Positions 22,881 through 31,404 of a DNA stretch of 42,068 nucleotides are shown here, one piece after another (position 1 is the first letter of the stretch; each line of letters begins with the position of its first letter). A program made the position numbers and the translations under genes. A model generated the notes under the pieces. The model ran no database searches, was not told the DNA's origin, and saw only the letters and a program-made list of their open reading frames with translations. Origin of the DNA: Stenotrophomonas sp. UBA7346 (GTDB lineage Bacteria > Pseudomonadota > Gammaproteobacteria > Xanthomonadales > Xanthomonadaceae); assembly GCA_002471015.1 (NCBI GenBank), contig DKPB01000015.1, positions 1 through 42,068 of the forward strand, in the 5' to 3' direction.

Positions 22881-23948
22881 GTGATGATCAAACCTCCGAT
22901 TCCTGCCCATGAAGCCGAGCGTCTTGCCGCCTTGCAGCGGTATCGCATCCTCGATACCGCACGCGACCAGGAGTTCGATGACCTGGTGACCATCGCCCGC
23001 ACCATCTGCAACACGCCGATGGGTGCGGTGACGCTGATCGACCGAGACCGCCAATGGTTCAAGTCGCTGCAGGGCCTGGAGGGGGAGCAGACGCCGCGTG
23101 ATGACGCTTTCTGTGCGCACACCATCCTTGCCCCGCAGGAACTGACGGTGGTGCAGGATGCGCGCGACGACGCCCGCTTCAGTGGCAACCCCTCGGTGGT
23201 GGGCGACCCGCATATCCGCTTCTATGCCGGTGCGCCGCTGCTCAGCAGTGATGGCTATGCGCTGGGCTCGCTGTGCGTGTTCGACTCGGTGCCGGCGCAA
23301 TTGGCCGCGCCGCAGGCCAATGCCCTGCGCGCGCTGTCGCGGCAGGTCAGCCGGATGATGGAGATGCGCCTGCTGCGCATGCAGATCGACCACCACCAGG
23401 ACGAGCATGACTGGTACGAGGCGCGGCTGGCGGAGTATTACCAGCAGCTGGAACAGGCCAACCTGGAGTTGTCCGAGCAGACCCGTACCGATCCGCTGAC
23501 CGGGCTGTCCAACCGTCGCGCGCTGACCGCCGCGCTGGCTGATGCCATTGAACGTGCCTGCGAGGTACCGCCGGCCGTGGCCATCGTCGACATCGATCAC
23601 TTCAAGATGGTCAACGACATCCACGGCCATGCCGAAGGCGACGTGGTGCTGACCGAACTGGCAGCGGTGCTCAAGTCGCAGTTCGCCGGGCGCGGCATGG
23701 CGGCCCGCTATGGTGGCGAGGAGTTCGTGATCCTGATGCCGAATACGCCGCTGCAGCAGGCCGAGCTGCAATGCGAATACCTGCGCGAGTCGGTGAGCCT
23801 GTTGCCGATCGGCTTGCCGATCTCGGTCAGCATCGGCCTGGCCGTGCACCGTGATGGGGAAAGCTCGGGCGATACCCTGCGCCGCGCCGATGCCGCGCTC
23901 TACCAGGCCAAGGCCGAAGGCCGCGACCGGGTGGTGGTGGCAGGCTGA
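22881..23948 (+). CDS. GAF-GGDEF diguanylate cyclase
   Basis: A 355-residue cytoplasmic signalling protein. A GAF sensor domain occupies about 20-165: EAERLAALQRYRILDT opens it and SLCVFDSVPAQL closes it, in the style of GAF domains with a DDAFCAHTI segment. A coiled coil (about 165-205) leads to the GGDEF domain (about 200-355) with DPLTGLSNRRAL and active site YGGEEF (GGEEF at 278-282). It should make cyclic-di-GMP in response to an unknown ligand. No RxxD inhibition site precedes the active site. Start is GTG 22881 or ATG 22884. TAGACT near 22842 is a -10 candidate. A 68-bp gap leads to the next gene. Confidence 0.9.
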   Translation: MMIKPPIPAHEAERLAALQRYRILDTARDQEFDDLVTIARTICNTPMGAVTLIDRDRQWFKSLQGLEGEQTPRDDAFCAHTILAPQELTVVQDARDDARFSGNPSVVGDPHIRFYAGAPLLSSDGYALGSLCVFDSVPAQLAAPQANALRALSRQVSRMMEMRLLRMQIDHHQDEHDWYEARLAEYYQQLEQANLELSEQTRTDPLTGLSNRRALTAALADAIERACEVPPAVAIVDIDHFKMVNDIHGHAEGDVVLTELAAVLKSQFAGRGMAARYGGEEFVILMPNTPLQQAELQCEYLRESVSLLPIGLPISVSIGLAVHRDGESSGDTLRRADAALYQAKAEGRDRVVVAG

Positions 23949-24016
23949 GCCTGCGTCTCGACGCCTGCGACCGGGCGCGAGCATGCTGGGCCTGCTCCTG
24001 ACGTTGCGAGAACCCC

Positions 24017-25177
24017 ATGCTGCAGACCCTGGCCGTCGCCAACTACCGTTCCCTGCATGAGCTGGCCGTGCCGCTGGCGCGGCTGAACCTGGTCACCGGC
24101 GACAACGGCAGTGGCAAATCCAACCTCTACCGCGCGCTGCGGCTACTGGCGCAGACCGCGTGTGGCGGCGTGGCCGCCGCGCTGGCGGGTGAGGGCGGGC
24201 TGGAGTCGGCGCTGTGGGCCGGCCCGGAGCGGATAAGCCGGGCCATGCGCAAGGGCGAGATGCCGGTGCAGGGCACGGCGCGCAGCACGCCGGTGTCGTT
24301 GCGGCTGGGGTTTGCCGCCGAGGACTTCGGCTATGCAATCGACCTGGGCCTGCCGGTGCCAGGCAACTCGATGTTCGACCGCGACCCGCAGATCAAGAAC
24401 GAAAGCATCTGGGCCGGGCCCTTCCTGCGCAGCAGCAACCTGCTGGTTGAGCGGCGCGGCAGCGTGGTACGGCGAAGGGCAGGCCGCAGCTGGGAGGTGG
24501 TGGAAGAGCACCTGTCCGGCTTCGACAGCCTTTTCAGCCAGTTGGCCGATCCGCAGCGCATGCCGGAAGTGCTGGCCCTGCGCGAGTACATCCGCCGCTG
24601 GCGCTTCCACGACCATTTTCGTTCCGATGCCGCTGCCCCGGCGCGACAGCCGTGCATGGCGATACGTACGCCGGTGCTGGCCGATGACGGCCATGACCTG
24701 GCGGCGGCCTGGCAGACCATCATCGAGATCGGCGATGGGCAGGGCCTGCTGCGCTCGCTGGAGGATGCGTTCCCGGGGGCGCAGGTGTGGATCGAGGGCT
24801 GGGAGGGGCGCTTGTCGCTGAAGTTCGAGCAGCCCGGTCTGTTGCGCCCGCTGGCGGCCAGTGAGTTGTCCGATGGCACCCTGCGCTACCTGTTGCTGAT
24901 CGCCGCGCTGCACACGCCACGACCGCCCCCGTTGCTGGTGCTCAACGAGCCGGAAACCAGCCTGCATCCGGACCTGCTGCCGGCGCTGGCGCGCTTGATC
25001 ATCAACGCAGCGGCGCGCAGCCAGCTGTGGGTGGTGTCGCATGCCTCGCGGCTGATCGCCGCGCTGCAGGAGGCCCCCGCCTGCAATGCGCTGCGCCTGC
25101 ACAAGGAATTCAGCCAGACCCGGCTGTGGGGCGTTGGCAATCTGGAAGGGCCGGCTTGGTACTGGCCGCAGCGTTGA
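24017..25177 (+). CDS. AAA/ABC-type ATPase of the SMC/OLD-like group
   Basis: A 386-residue predicted ATPase. The N-terminus LQTLAVANYRSLHELAVPL followed by Walker A GDNGSGKS (28-35) is the pattern of RecF/OLD-like proteins. The C-terminal half has the signature-like ELSDGTLRYLLL, Walker B-like LLVLNEPETSLHPDLLPAL and a terminal switch HASRLIAAL. There is no TOPRIM nuclease domain and the length is short, so it is an ATPase only, in the COG4637-like group. Function unknown; OLD-like ATPases often act in DNA repair or phage defence, but no partner nuclease gene is adjacent. Its TGA abuts the stop of the convergent DMT gene with no gap. Confidence 0.82.
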   Translation: MLQTLAVANYRSLHELAVPLARLNLVTGDNGSGKSNLYRALRLLAQTACGGVAAALAGEGGLESALWAGPERISRAMRKGEMPVQGTARSTPVSLRLGFAAEDFGYAIDLGLPVPGNSMFDRDPQIKNESIWAGPFLRSSNLLVERRGSVVRRRAGRSWEVVEEHLSGFDSLFSQLADPQRMPEVLALREYIRRWRFHDHFRSDAAAPARQPCMAIRTPVLADDGHDLAAAWQTIIEIGDGQGLLRSLEDAFPGAQVWIEGWEGRLSLKFEQPGLLRPLAASELSDGTLRYLLLIAALHTPRPPPLLVLNEPETSLHPDLLPALARLIINAAARSQLWVVSHASRLIAALQEAPACNALRLHKEFSQTRLWGVGNLEGPAWYWPQR

Positions 25178-26098
25178 TCAGGCGACCGGGCCAGCGGCGG
25201 CTTGTGGTCGCAGGCGGTTGAGCAGTGGGTGCAGGAAGACGCCGCCGAGGATGATCGCCACGCCGAGGTAGAACTGCGGCGTCAGTTCGTGCTGCTCACC
25301 CAGGAACAGCATCGCCAGCAGGATCGCGTAGACCGGCTCCAGGTTGGTGACCAGCTGCACCGTATACGCGCTGAGGTGCTTGAGCGCGACCAGCGCCAGG
25401 GCAAACGGCAGCAGCGTGCACAGCCCGGACAGGGCCAGCAGCAACAGGCCGTCGTGCAGGTTGGGCAGCACCCACAGGTCGCTGGCCAAGGCTGGCAGCA
25501 GCAGCGGCATGGCCGGTGCCAGCAGGGTCAGGGTCAGGGTGCCGGCGCCCAGCTCCAGCGCGGTCACCGTCAACGGATCGGCGTGGCCGACCATGCGCTT
25601 GTTGAACGAGCCGAAGATGGCCACCAGCAGCGCGGAAACCGCACCCACCGCCACACCCAGGCGCATGCCATCGGGCACGCCACCAACCACCAGCGCCACG
25701 CCGGGCAGCACGATCACGCCCAGCGCCAGTTCGCGCAGCTGGAACGGACGCCGCGCGATCCACGGTTCGATGATGGCGGTGAACACCGGCGCCAGTGCGA
25801 TGCAGGTGGCGGCCACCGAAGCATTGGCCAACTTCACCGCGCCATAAAAGGTGAGCCAATGCAGCGCGACCAGCGCGCCGATGCCGGCATAGCCCAGCAC
25901 CAGCCGCGGGTTCAAGCCGGACAGGCCGCGCCATACCCGCGGCAGCAGTGCCAGCATCGCCACCACCAGCAACATCCGCCACCACACCAGCGGCAGTGCT
26001 GGCAGGGTGATCAGCTTGCCGAGGATGGCAGTGATGCCCCACAACAGGACGCAGAAATGGATCTGCAGGAGGGCTTTGCGGGTGTCGTTGGTAGGCAT
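25178..26098 (-). CDS. DMT-superfamily transporter (two EamA domains)
   Basis: A 306-residue inner-membrane protein with about ten hydrophobic helices arranged as two EamA repeats. The first opens with FCVLLWGITAILGKLI and the second contains TVQLVTNLEPVYAILLAMLFLGEQ, a well-conserved stretch of the family. EamA transporters export metabolites such as amino acids; the substrate is unknown here. I chose the ATG at 26096-26098 rather than the open-frame start at 26308 because the hydrophobic core starts about 13 residues later and GACAAT lies 6 nt upstream, suggesting a leaderless transcript. Confidence 0.9.
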   Translation of the reverse strand: MPTNDTRKALLQIHFCVLLWGITAILGKLITLPALPLVWWRMLLVVAMLALLPRVWRGLSGLNPRLVLGYAGIGALVALHWLTFYGAVKLANASVAATCIALAPVFTAIIEPWIARRPFQLRELALGVIVLPGVALVVGGVPDGMRLGVAVGAVSALLVAIFGSFNKRMVGHADPLTVTALELGAGTLTLTLLAPAMPLLLPALASDLWVLPNLHDGLLLLALSGLCTLLPFALALVALKHLSAYTVQLVTNLEPVYAILLAMLFLGEQHELTPQFYLGVAIILGGVFLHPLLNRLRPQAAAGPVA

Positions 26099-26104
26099 CG
26101 GCGT

Positions 26105-26110
26105 ATTGTC
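26105..26110 (-). promoter_or_regulatory. -10-like GACAAT, leaderless promoter of the DMT transporter
   Basis: On the minus strand GACAAT is followed by ACGCCG and the ATG. The 6-nt distance is the same as at rluF and NPP. No good -35 is visible. Confidence 0.4.
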
Positions 26111-26144
26111 GCCGATGCAGGTGACAAGCGCCGCGTCGCCGCCT

Positions 26145-26969
26145 TCAGTTTTTATCGACCAGTTGCTGCAGCTCGCGCGCGGCAGCCGGGTTGCGATGCT
26201 TGGCCGCGCTGATGAAATAGAGGAAGACCTCACGCGCCGCGGCGGGCAGGGGCGCGGCCAGATGCGGCAGATCCGGGTTGTCTTCGCCCTTGCGCCAGCG
26301 TTGGACACGCGCGGCCCACTGCCGCAGTTCGGCAGCCGGATAACCGGTGGCGTGCTGGTCGCGGCTGCCCATCAGTCGCGCATAGACAAAGTCGCCGGAC
26401 AGGTCGGCGGCGTTCGGGTAGTCGCTGGCGTCGGTATAGACCAGGGCGATGCCTTGCTGGCGGATCAGTGCGATCAGTTCCGCATCGAAACAAGCGGGAT
26501 CGCGCACTTCCACGGCATGCCGTTGGCGGCGACCGTTGACCTGCGCAGGCAGCAGTTGCAGGAAGGCCGCCAGATCGTCGCGGTCCAGGCGTCGCCCGGC
26601 TTCGAACTGCCAGACCAGTGGGCCGAGGCGATCACCCAGATGGCTGATGCCATCGATGAAGTCCTCGATCTGCCCGCCGGTGGCGGCCAGCTTGCGCGCG
26701 GTGACAATCCGCTTGGGCGCCTTGGCCGAAAACACGAAGCTTTCCGGCGTGGCATCGCGCCAACCGGTGTAGATGTGCGGCTTCTGCGCGCCGTAATACG
26801 TGCCGTTGATCTCGATGCTGGTCAGCTGCTGGCTGGCGTATTCCAGCTCACGGCGCTGCACCAGCCCGACCGGATAGAAGGTGCCGCCGCGCCACGGCAC
26901 ATAGGTCCAGCCACCGATGCCGATGTGGACGCCGGGTGTGTGCGGCGCGCTCGCAAACAGATCGTTCAA
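26145..26969 (-). CDS. DUF72 family protein
   Basis: A 274-residue protein of the DUF72 family, a TIM-barrel-like fold of unknown function found in many bacteria. Recognisable segments are HIGIGGWTYVPWRGGTFYP at the N-terminus, LTSIEINGTYYGAQK, FVFSAKAPKRIVTARKL, GPLVWQFEAG and VEVRDPACFD. The start is uncertain. TTG at 26967-26969 is the nearest start to the conserved N-terminus. An ATG at 26997-26999 exists but lies inside an intergenic repeat. The C-terminal 25 residues (AAKHRNPAAARELQQLVDKN) look helical. Confidence 0.85.
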   Translation of the reverse strand: MNDLFASAPHTPGVHIGIGGWTYVPWRGGTFYPVGLVQRRELEYASQQLTSIEINGTYYGAQKPHIYTGWRDATPESFVFSAKAPKRIVTARKLAATGGQIEDFIDGISHLGDRLGPLVWQFEAGRRLDRDDLAAFLQLLPAQVNGRRQRHAVEVRDPACFDAELIALIRQQGIALVYTDASDYPNAADLSGDFVYARLMGSRDQHATGYPAAELRQWAARVQRWRKGEDNPDLPHLAAPLPAAAREVFLYFISAAKHRNPAAARELQQLVDKN

Positions 26970-26986
26970 CGCAAAGCCCCGATGGT

Positions 26987-27012
26987 GTAGGAACGGCATA
27001 AGCCGCGAAGCC
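26987..27012 (+). repeat. GTAGGAACGGCATAAGCCGCGAAG element
   Basis: A copy of the GTAGGAG repeat family overlapping the upstream edge of the DUF72 gene. It would contribute coding sequence if translation started at the ATG at 26997-26999. Confidence 0.65.
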
Positions 27013-27031
27013 GACAATGTACCCGCACAAG

Positions 27032-27129
27032 GTAGTGCCGAGCCATGCTCGGCAAGGGGCTTTGTCAGCCAAACCATCGGCCCTGATGCGCTGCGTGTAA
27101 CGCCCCTGCCGAGCATGGCTCGGCACTAC
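27032..27129. repeat. Inverted pair of SMAG elements
   Basis: A plus-oriented SMAG copy (27032-27054) and a minus-oriented copy (27107-27129) form an inverted pair 52 bp apart. The GTAG end of the second copy provides the TAG stop codon of the VOC gene (27126-27128). Confidence 0.82.
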
Positions 27130-27554
27130 GTGGTTGGGGCCCAGGGGTCATAGCTGCCGAACCACCACAGGTGGCCCTCGGGGTCGCGGCAGGCGTAGCC
27201 GCGGCCGCCGTAATCCTGGTTGGCGATGTCCATCACGATCTCCGCACCAGCAGCCTTGGCCTGCGCGTAATGCGCGTCGGCGTCGCTGACGATCACGCAG
27301 GCACTCTGCGCCTCCATGCCGCCGACTTCGTCGGGCTGGATCATGTTGCTGCCCCATTCGCCAGGCTGCACCGAGCCCAGCATGATCATGCCGTTGCCGA
27401 ATACCAGCTGCGCATGGTGAACCACCTCGCCGTCCTGGTAGACGGCATGGCGCTGGAAGCCAAAGGCCTTGCACAGCCAATCGATCGCGGCCGGTGCGTC
27501 GCGGTAGCGCAGGCAGGGGATGATGGTGGCGGTGGTACGTGCGGCCAGGTCCAT
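27126..27554 (-). CDS. VOC-family (glyoxalase/bleomycin-resistance-like) protein
   Basis: A 142-residue protein with two beta-alpha-beta-beta-beta modules of the vicinal oxygen chelate fold. It opens with ATIIPCLRYRDAPAAIDWLC and ends with GRGYACRDPEGHLWWFGSYDPW, the usual PhnB/glyoxalase-like C-terminal strand with the DPEGH motif. Substrate and metal are unknown. The open frame continues to 29063, antisense to the serine hydrolase; I chose the ATG at 27552-27554, which starts the conserved fold. The last codons run into a SMAG element that supplies the stop. Confidence 0.87.
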   Translation of the reverse strand: MDLAARTTATIIPCLRYRDAPAAIDWLCKAFGFQRHAVYQDGEVVHHAQLVFGNGMIMLGSVQPGEWGSNMIQPDEVGGMEAQSACVIVSDADAHYAQAKAAGAEIVMDIANQDYGGRGYACRDPEGHLWWFGSYDPWAPTT

Positions 27555-27656
27555 GGGGGCATGCGGGCAGTTGTGGAAAGGCGAGGGTGGGCGCGCTCGC
27601 GTTACCATCGCGAGAAGACCGGCCCGGCGCCGGCATCGATCCAAAGGGAGAGCGTA

Positions 27657-29234
27657 TTGAATAGTTGGTTGGGTGGCGGGCTGGTGCTCGCAATGGGCGT
27701 GGTGGCACCGATGGCGGCAGCACAAGACGCGGTGCCGACGGAACTGCAGCAGTTGGACGCCACGGTGGAGCGTGTGCGCCAGCAGTTCGACGTGCCGGGC
27801 GTGGCGGTGGCAGTAGTCAAGGACGGCAAGGTGGTGCTGGAGCGCGGCTGGGGCCTGCGTGAGCTGGGCAAGCCGGAGCCGGTGCAGGTCGATACACTGT
27901 TCGCCATTGCCTCCAATACCAAGGCCTTCACCGCGACCTCGCTGAACCTGCTGGCCGAGGAAGGCAAGCTGAAGATGGATGACCGGGTGGTGGATCACCT
28001 GCCGTCGTTCCGCATGTCCGACCCCTACGTCACCGGCGAGATGCGCATCCGCGACCTGCTCTCGCACCGCAGCGGTTTGAGTCTGGGCGCAGGCGACCTG
28101 CTGTTCTGGCCGACCACCCGCTACAGCAATGCCGAAGTGGTGGCGCGGCTGGCGCAGGTGCCGTTGAAGAATGGCTTCCGTGACCGCTATGCCTACGACA
28201 ACATCCTGTACGCGGTGGCCCAGCAGGTGATCGAGAAGGTGTCCGGGCAGTCGTTCGCCGACTTCCTGCAGCAGCGCATCTTCGACAAGGTCGGCATGGC
28301 CGACACCCGTTACAACGCCGATCACCTCAAGCCGGGTGACAAGGCTGCCGTTGGCCACGCCAAGTACGACTTCAAGGACCTGCGGCCGGTGCCGCCGCTG
28401 ACCTGGTCCAACAACGCCGGTGCCGGTGGCATCTATTCCAGCGTGCATGACCTGGCCAAGTGGATGAAGGTGCAGCTGGCCGAGGGCAAGCTTGCCGATG
28501 GCACGCCGCTGTTCAGCGAAAAGACCCAGCAGCAGATGTGGCAGATGCAGATCCCGCAGGTGGTGCCCAAGCCGTCGGTGCCGGAACTGGCGGCCGCACG
28601 TCCCAACTTCGCCGGTTATGGCGAGGGCTGGAGCCTGAGCGATTACCGCGGGCAGAAGCTGGTCTGGCATACCGGCGGCTGGCCGGGCCAGGTGTCGCGG
28701 CTGACCCTGGTGCCAGAGCAGAACCTGGGTGTGGTGGTGCTGACCAACCAGGAATCCGGGGCCGCCTTCAATGCCATCACCATGAGCGTGCTGGATGCGA
28801 TGCTGGGTGCACCGGGCCATGACTGGGTGGGCGCCTATGCTGCCGGTGTGGCCAAGGCGCAGGGCAATGCCGACGAGGGCTGGGACAAGCATGTGGCCGC
28901 GCGCGATGCCAGGAGCAAGCCGTCGCTGCCGCTGGCCAAGTATGCAGGCACTTATGGCGATGCCTGGTATGGCGATGTGTTCGTCGAGCAGCAGGCTGGC
29001 AAGCTGCGCCTGCGCTTTGGTGCCACCGCCGACCTGGTGGGCACGATGGAGCATTGGCAGCACGACACCTTCATCGTGCGCTGGGACAACCGTTCGCTCA
29101 ATGCCGATGCCTTCGTCAACTTCAGCCTGGACCCGGACGGCAAGGTGCGCGAGGTGCGCATGCAGGCGGTGTCGTCCTTGACCGATTTCAGCTTCGACTT
29201 CCAGGACCTGCTGCTGAAGCCAAAGGCGGAATGA
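27657..29234 (+). CDS. Serine hydrolase, class C beta-lactamase/CubicO family
   Basis: A 525-residue periplasmic enzyme of the penicillin-binding-protein-like serine hydrolases. A signal peptide (1-23, ending MAAAQD) is followed by the beta-lactamase domain: nucleophile S86 in ASNTKAF (SxxK to K89), the YxN element Y180-D-N182, and HTGGWPG near residue 338. A C-terminal beta-rich domain (about 425-525) resembles DUF3471. The family includes esterases, peptidases and lactamases; the substrate is unknown. The only start in place is a TTG (27657-27659) with AGGGAG 7 nt upstream; no ATG or GTG fits the signal peptide. Confidence 0.9.
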   Translation: MNSWLGGGLVLAMGVVAPMAAAQDAVPTELQQLDATVERVRQQFDVPGVAVAVVKDGKVVLERGWGLRELGKPEPVQVDTLFAIASNTKAFTATSLNLLAEEGKLKMDDRVVDHLPSFRMSDPYVTGEMRIRDLLSHRSGLSLGAGDLLFWPTTRYSNAEVVARLAQVPLKNGFRDRYAYDNILYAVAQQVIEKVSGQSFADFLQQRIFDKVGMADTRYNADHLKPGDKAAVGHAKYDFKDLRPVPPLTWSNNAGAGGIYSSVHDLAKWMKVQLAEGKLADGTPLFSEKTQQQMWQMQIPQVVPKPSVPELAAARPNFAGYGEGWSLSDYRGQKLVWHTGGWPGQVSRLTLVPEQNLGVVVLTNQESGAAFNAITMSVLDAMLGAPGHDWVGAYAAGVAKAQGNADEGWDKHVAARDARSKPSLPLAKYAGTYGDAWYGDVFVEQQAGKLRLRFGATADLVGTMEHWQHDTFIVRWDNRSLNADAFVNFSLDPDGKVREVRMQAVSSLTDFSFDFQDLLLKPKAE

Positions 29235-29241
29235 GGCGTTT

Positions 29242-29338
29242 GTAGGAGCGGCGTAAGCCGCGAAGTCGGGAAATCATCAGGTTGCAGCTGTTTCGTGTAC
29301 GGAAAGGGCGCCAGCTTCGCGGCTGACGCCGCTCCCAC
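29242..29338. repeat. Inverted pair of GTAGGAG-family elements
   Basis: GTAGGAGCGGCGTAAGCCGC at 29242 and its inverted partner at 29315-29338 (CTTCGCGGCTGACGCCGCTC...) enclose about 50 bp. They begin 8 bp after the serine hydrolase stop and could fold into one long hairpin in the 3' untranslated region. Confidence 0.75.
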
Positions 29339-29426
29339 AACCAGACAGATCCACATCGCCTAGACAGACACAACACAGGCCGCGATGGGACAATCGCGGC
29401 CTGTTCCGGTCTTACAGGTCGTGGCG

Positions 29427-31259
29427 ATGCTGCGCTGGTTCGAGTCCCTGATTCCCGTTTTTCCGCCGGTCGATACCCGCACGCCACCGCGTGGCGTGGT
29501 GCGTTTCTACCTGCATTACCTGCGACCGGTATGGCCGGTGCTGCTGGCAACGCTGGTCGCCGGCCTGCTGCTGGCATTGGTGGAAGTGGCGATGTTCGAC
29601 TTCCTCGGCCGCATCGTCGACATGCTGGCCGACAGTGCCGGGCCGGGCTTCTTCCAGCGCCATGCCAGTGAGTTGCTGTGGATGGCCTGCATTACCCTGC
29701 TGGCGCGGCCGCTGCTTGTGGCACTGCACAACCTGCTGGTCAACCAGTCCATCGTGCCTGGCCTGAGCAACCGTTCGCGCTGGCTGATGCACAACCACGT
29801 GGTGCGGCAGAGCCTGAGCTTCTTCCAGAACGACTTTGCCGGCAGCGTTGCCAACCGGGTGATGCAGACCGGCACCTCGCTGCGTGAATCGGCTGTGCAG
29901 ATGGTGGATTCGCTGTGGTACATCGTGGTCTATACCGGTACCGCGCTGTATCTGTTCGCGCAGGCCGACTGGCGGCTGATGCTGCCCCTGGCCGCGTGGT
30001 TGCTGGCCTATATCGCTATCGGCGTGTACTTCGTACCGCGCATGAAACACCGCGCCTGGATCGCCTCCGATGCGCGCTCGCGCGCGATGGGGCGCATCGT
30101 CGATGGCTATACCAACATCGCCACGCTCAAGCTGTTCGCGCACAGTGGCCACGAGCAGCGCTATGTGGCCGAGGCCATCCAGGAACTGGCCGAAAAGCAC
30201 CGCGCACAGACCCGCATCACCACCGGGCTGGAGCTGGTCATTGCCATCCTCAACGGCTTTTTGATCGTCGGCACCTGCGGGCTGGCCTTGTGGCTGTGGC
30301 AGGCCAGCCTGATCAGCGTGGGCGCGATCACCCTGGCCACCGGGCTGGTGATTCGCATCCACAACATGTCCGGCTGGATCATGTGGACCATCAACGGCAT
30401 CTTCGAGGACATCGGCACCGTGCAGGACGGCATGGAAACCATCGCCCAGCCGCTGACGGTGCAGGATGCAGCCGACGCCAAACCCTTGCTGGTCAGCGCC
30501 GGCGCGGTGGATTTTGAGAATGTGCACTTCCACTACGGCAAGCGCGGTGGAGTGATGGCCGGTTTGAACCTGGCGGTGAAGCCGGGCGAGAAGATAGGCC
30601 TGGTCGGTCCGTCGGGTGCCGGCAAATCCACACTGGTAAACGTGCTGCTGCGGCTGTATGACCTGGAAAGCGGGCGGATCCTGATCGATGGCCAGGACAT
30701 CGCCCACGTCACCCAGGACAGCCTGCGTGCACAGATTGGTGTGGTCACCCAGGATACGTCGTTGCTGCATCGCTCGATCCGCGACAACCTGCTGTACGGC
30801 CGGCCCGATGCCAGCGAGGAGCAGCTGCGCGCCGCCGTGGCCAAGGCGCGTGCCGAAGGCTTCATCGCGTCCCTGGTTGATGGACAGGGACGGCAGGGCT
30901 ATGACGCCCATGTCGGCGAGCGCGGGGTGAAGCTGTCCGGCGGCCAGCGCCAGCGCATCGCCATTGCCCGCGTGCTGCTGAAGGATGCACCCATCCTGAT
31001 CCTCGACGAAGCCACATCGGCCCTGGATTCGGAAGTGGAAGCGGCGATCCAGGACAGCCTGGACGAGTTGATGGGCGACAAGACCGTGATCGCCATTGCC
31101 CACCGTCTGTCGACCATCGCGCGCATGGATCGCCTGGTAGTGATGGATCAGGGGCGCATTGTCGAAACCGGTACCCATGCCGAGCTGGTTGCCGCAGGCG
31201 GGTTGTATGCACGCTTGTGGGCGCGCCAGACCGGGGGCTTCGTGGCTGTTGAAGGTTGA
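29427..31259 (+). CDS. ABC exporter, fused permease and ATPase
   Basis: A 610-residue half-transporter of the MsbA/multidrug type, working as a dimer in the inner membrane. Six membrane helices lie within about 30-330, followed by a nucleotide-binding domain (about 355-600). Walker A is GPSGAGKST (394-402), the Q-loop is GVVTQDTSLLH, the signature is LSGGQRQR (503-510), Walker B is LILDEA with D527 and E528, and the H-loop is IAHRLSTI. The substrate is unknown. ATG 29427 is preferred to ATG 29385 because the earlier start would add a non-hydrophobic segment overlapping a GACAAT promoter-like hexamer (29389-29394). It stands alone. Confidence 0.9.
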   Translation: MLRWFESLIPVFPPVDTRTPPRGVVRFYLHYLRPVWPVLLATLVAGLLLALVEVAMFDFLGRIVDMLADSAGPGFFQRHASELLWMACITLLARPLLVALHNLLVNQSIVPGLSNRSRWLMHNHVVRQSLSFFQNDFAGSVANRVMQTGTSLRESAVQMVDSLWYIVVYTGTALYLFAQADWRLMLPLAAWLLAYIAIGVYFVPRMKHRAWIASDARSRAMGRIVDGYTNIATLKLFAHSGHEQRYVAEAIQELAEKHRAQTRITTGLELVIAILNGFLIVGTCGLALWLWQASLISVGAITLATGLVIRIHNMSGWIMWTINGIFEDIGTVQDGMETIAQPLTVQDAADAKPLLVSAGAVDFENVHFHYGKRGGVMAGLNLAVKPGEKIGLVGPSGAGKSTLVNVLLRLYDLESGRILIDGQDIAHVTQDSLRAQIGVVTQDTSLLHRSIRDNLLYGRPDASEEQLRAAVAKARAEGFIASLVDGQGRQGYDAHVGERGVKLSGGQRQRIAIARVLLKDAPILILDEATSALDSEVEAAIQDSLDELMGDKTVIAIAHRLSTIARMDRLVVMDQGRIVETGTHAELVAAGGLYARLWARQTGGFVAVEG

Positions 31260-31272
31260 GCTGTTGCTGCCG

Positions 31273-31295
31273 GTAGGGCCGAGCCATGCTCGGCA
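31273..31295 (+). repeat. Degenerate SMAG element after the ABC gene
   Basis: GTAGGGCCGAGCCATGCTCG, followed by GCA. One base differs from the common form. It lies 13 bp after the stop of the ABC exporter. Confidence 0.7.
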
Positions 31296-31304
31296 CCACG
31301 GCTG

Positions 31305-31343
31305 GCTCCCTTGCGTAGCAGGGGAGGGTTGGGGAGAGGTTGG
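31305..31343 (+). repeat. G-rich intergenic repeat
   Basis: CTCCCTTGCGTAGCAGGGGA followed by GGGTTGGGGAGAGGTTGG, near-identical to the copies at 1991 and 2133. A GTAGGAG-family copy in reverse orientation follows at about 31371-31396. Confidence 0.65.
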
Positions 31344-31404
31344 CTTCTGCGCGGTATGTTGGATTGCCGGCTTCGCGGCTTACGGCGCTCGCACAGACGG
31401 CTCT

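Noticed and set aside
24017..25177. Complete OLD-type or Gabija-like defence system
   Set aside because: No TOPRIM/nuclease domain, no UvrD-like helicase partner, and neighbours are housekeeping genes.
27555..29063. Extension of the VOC protein frame
   Set aside because: Runs antisense through the serine hydrolase; the conserved VOC fold starts at 27554.
29412..31178. 588-codon minus-strand open frame
   Set aside because: Shadow of the ABC exporter, whose Walker and signature motifs prove the plus strand is coding.
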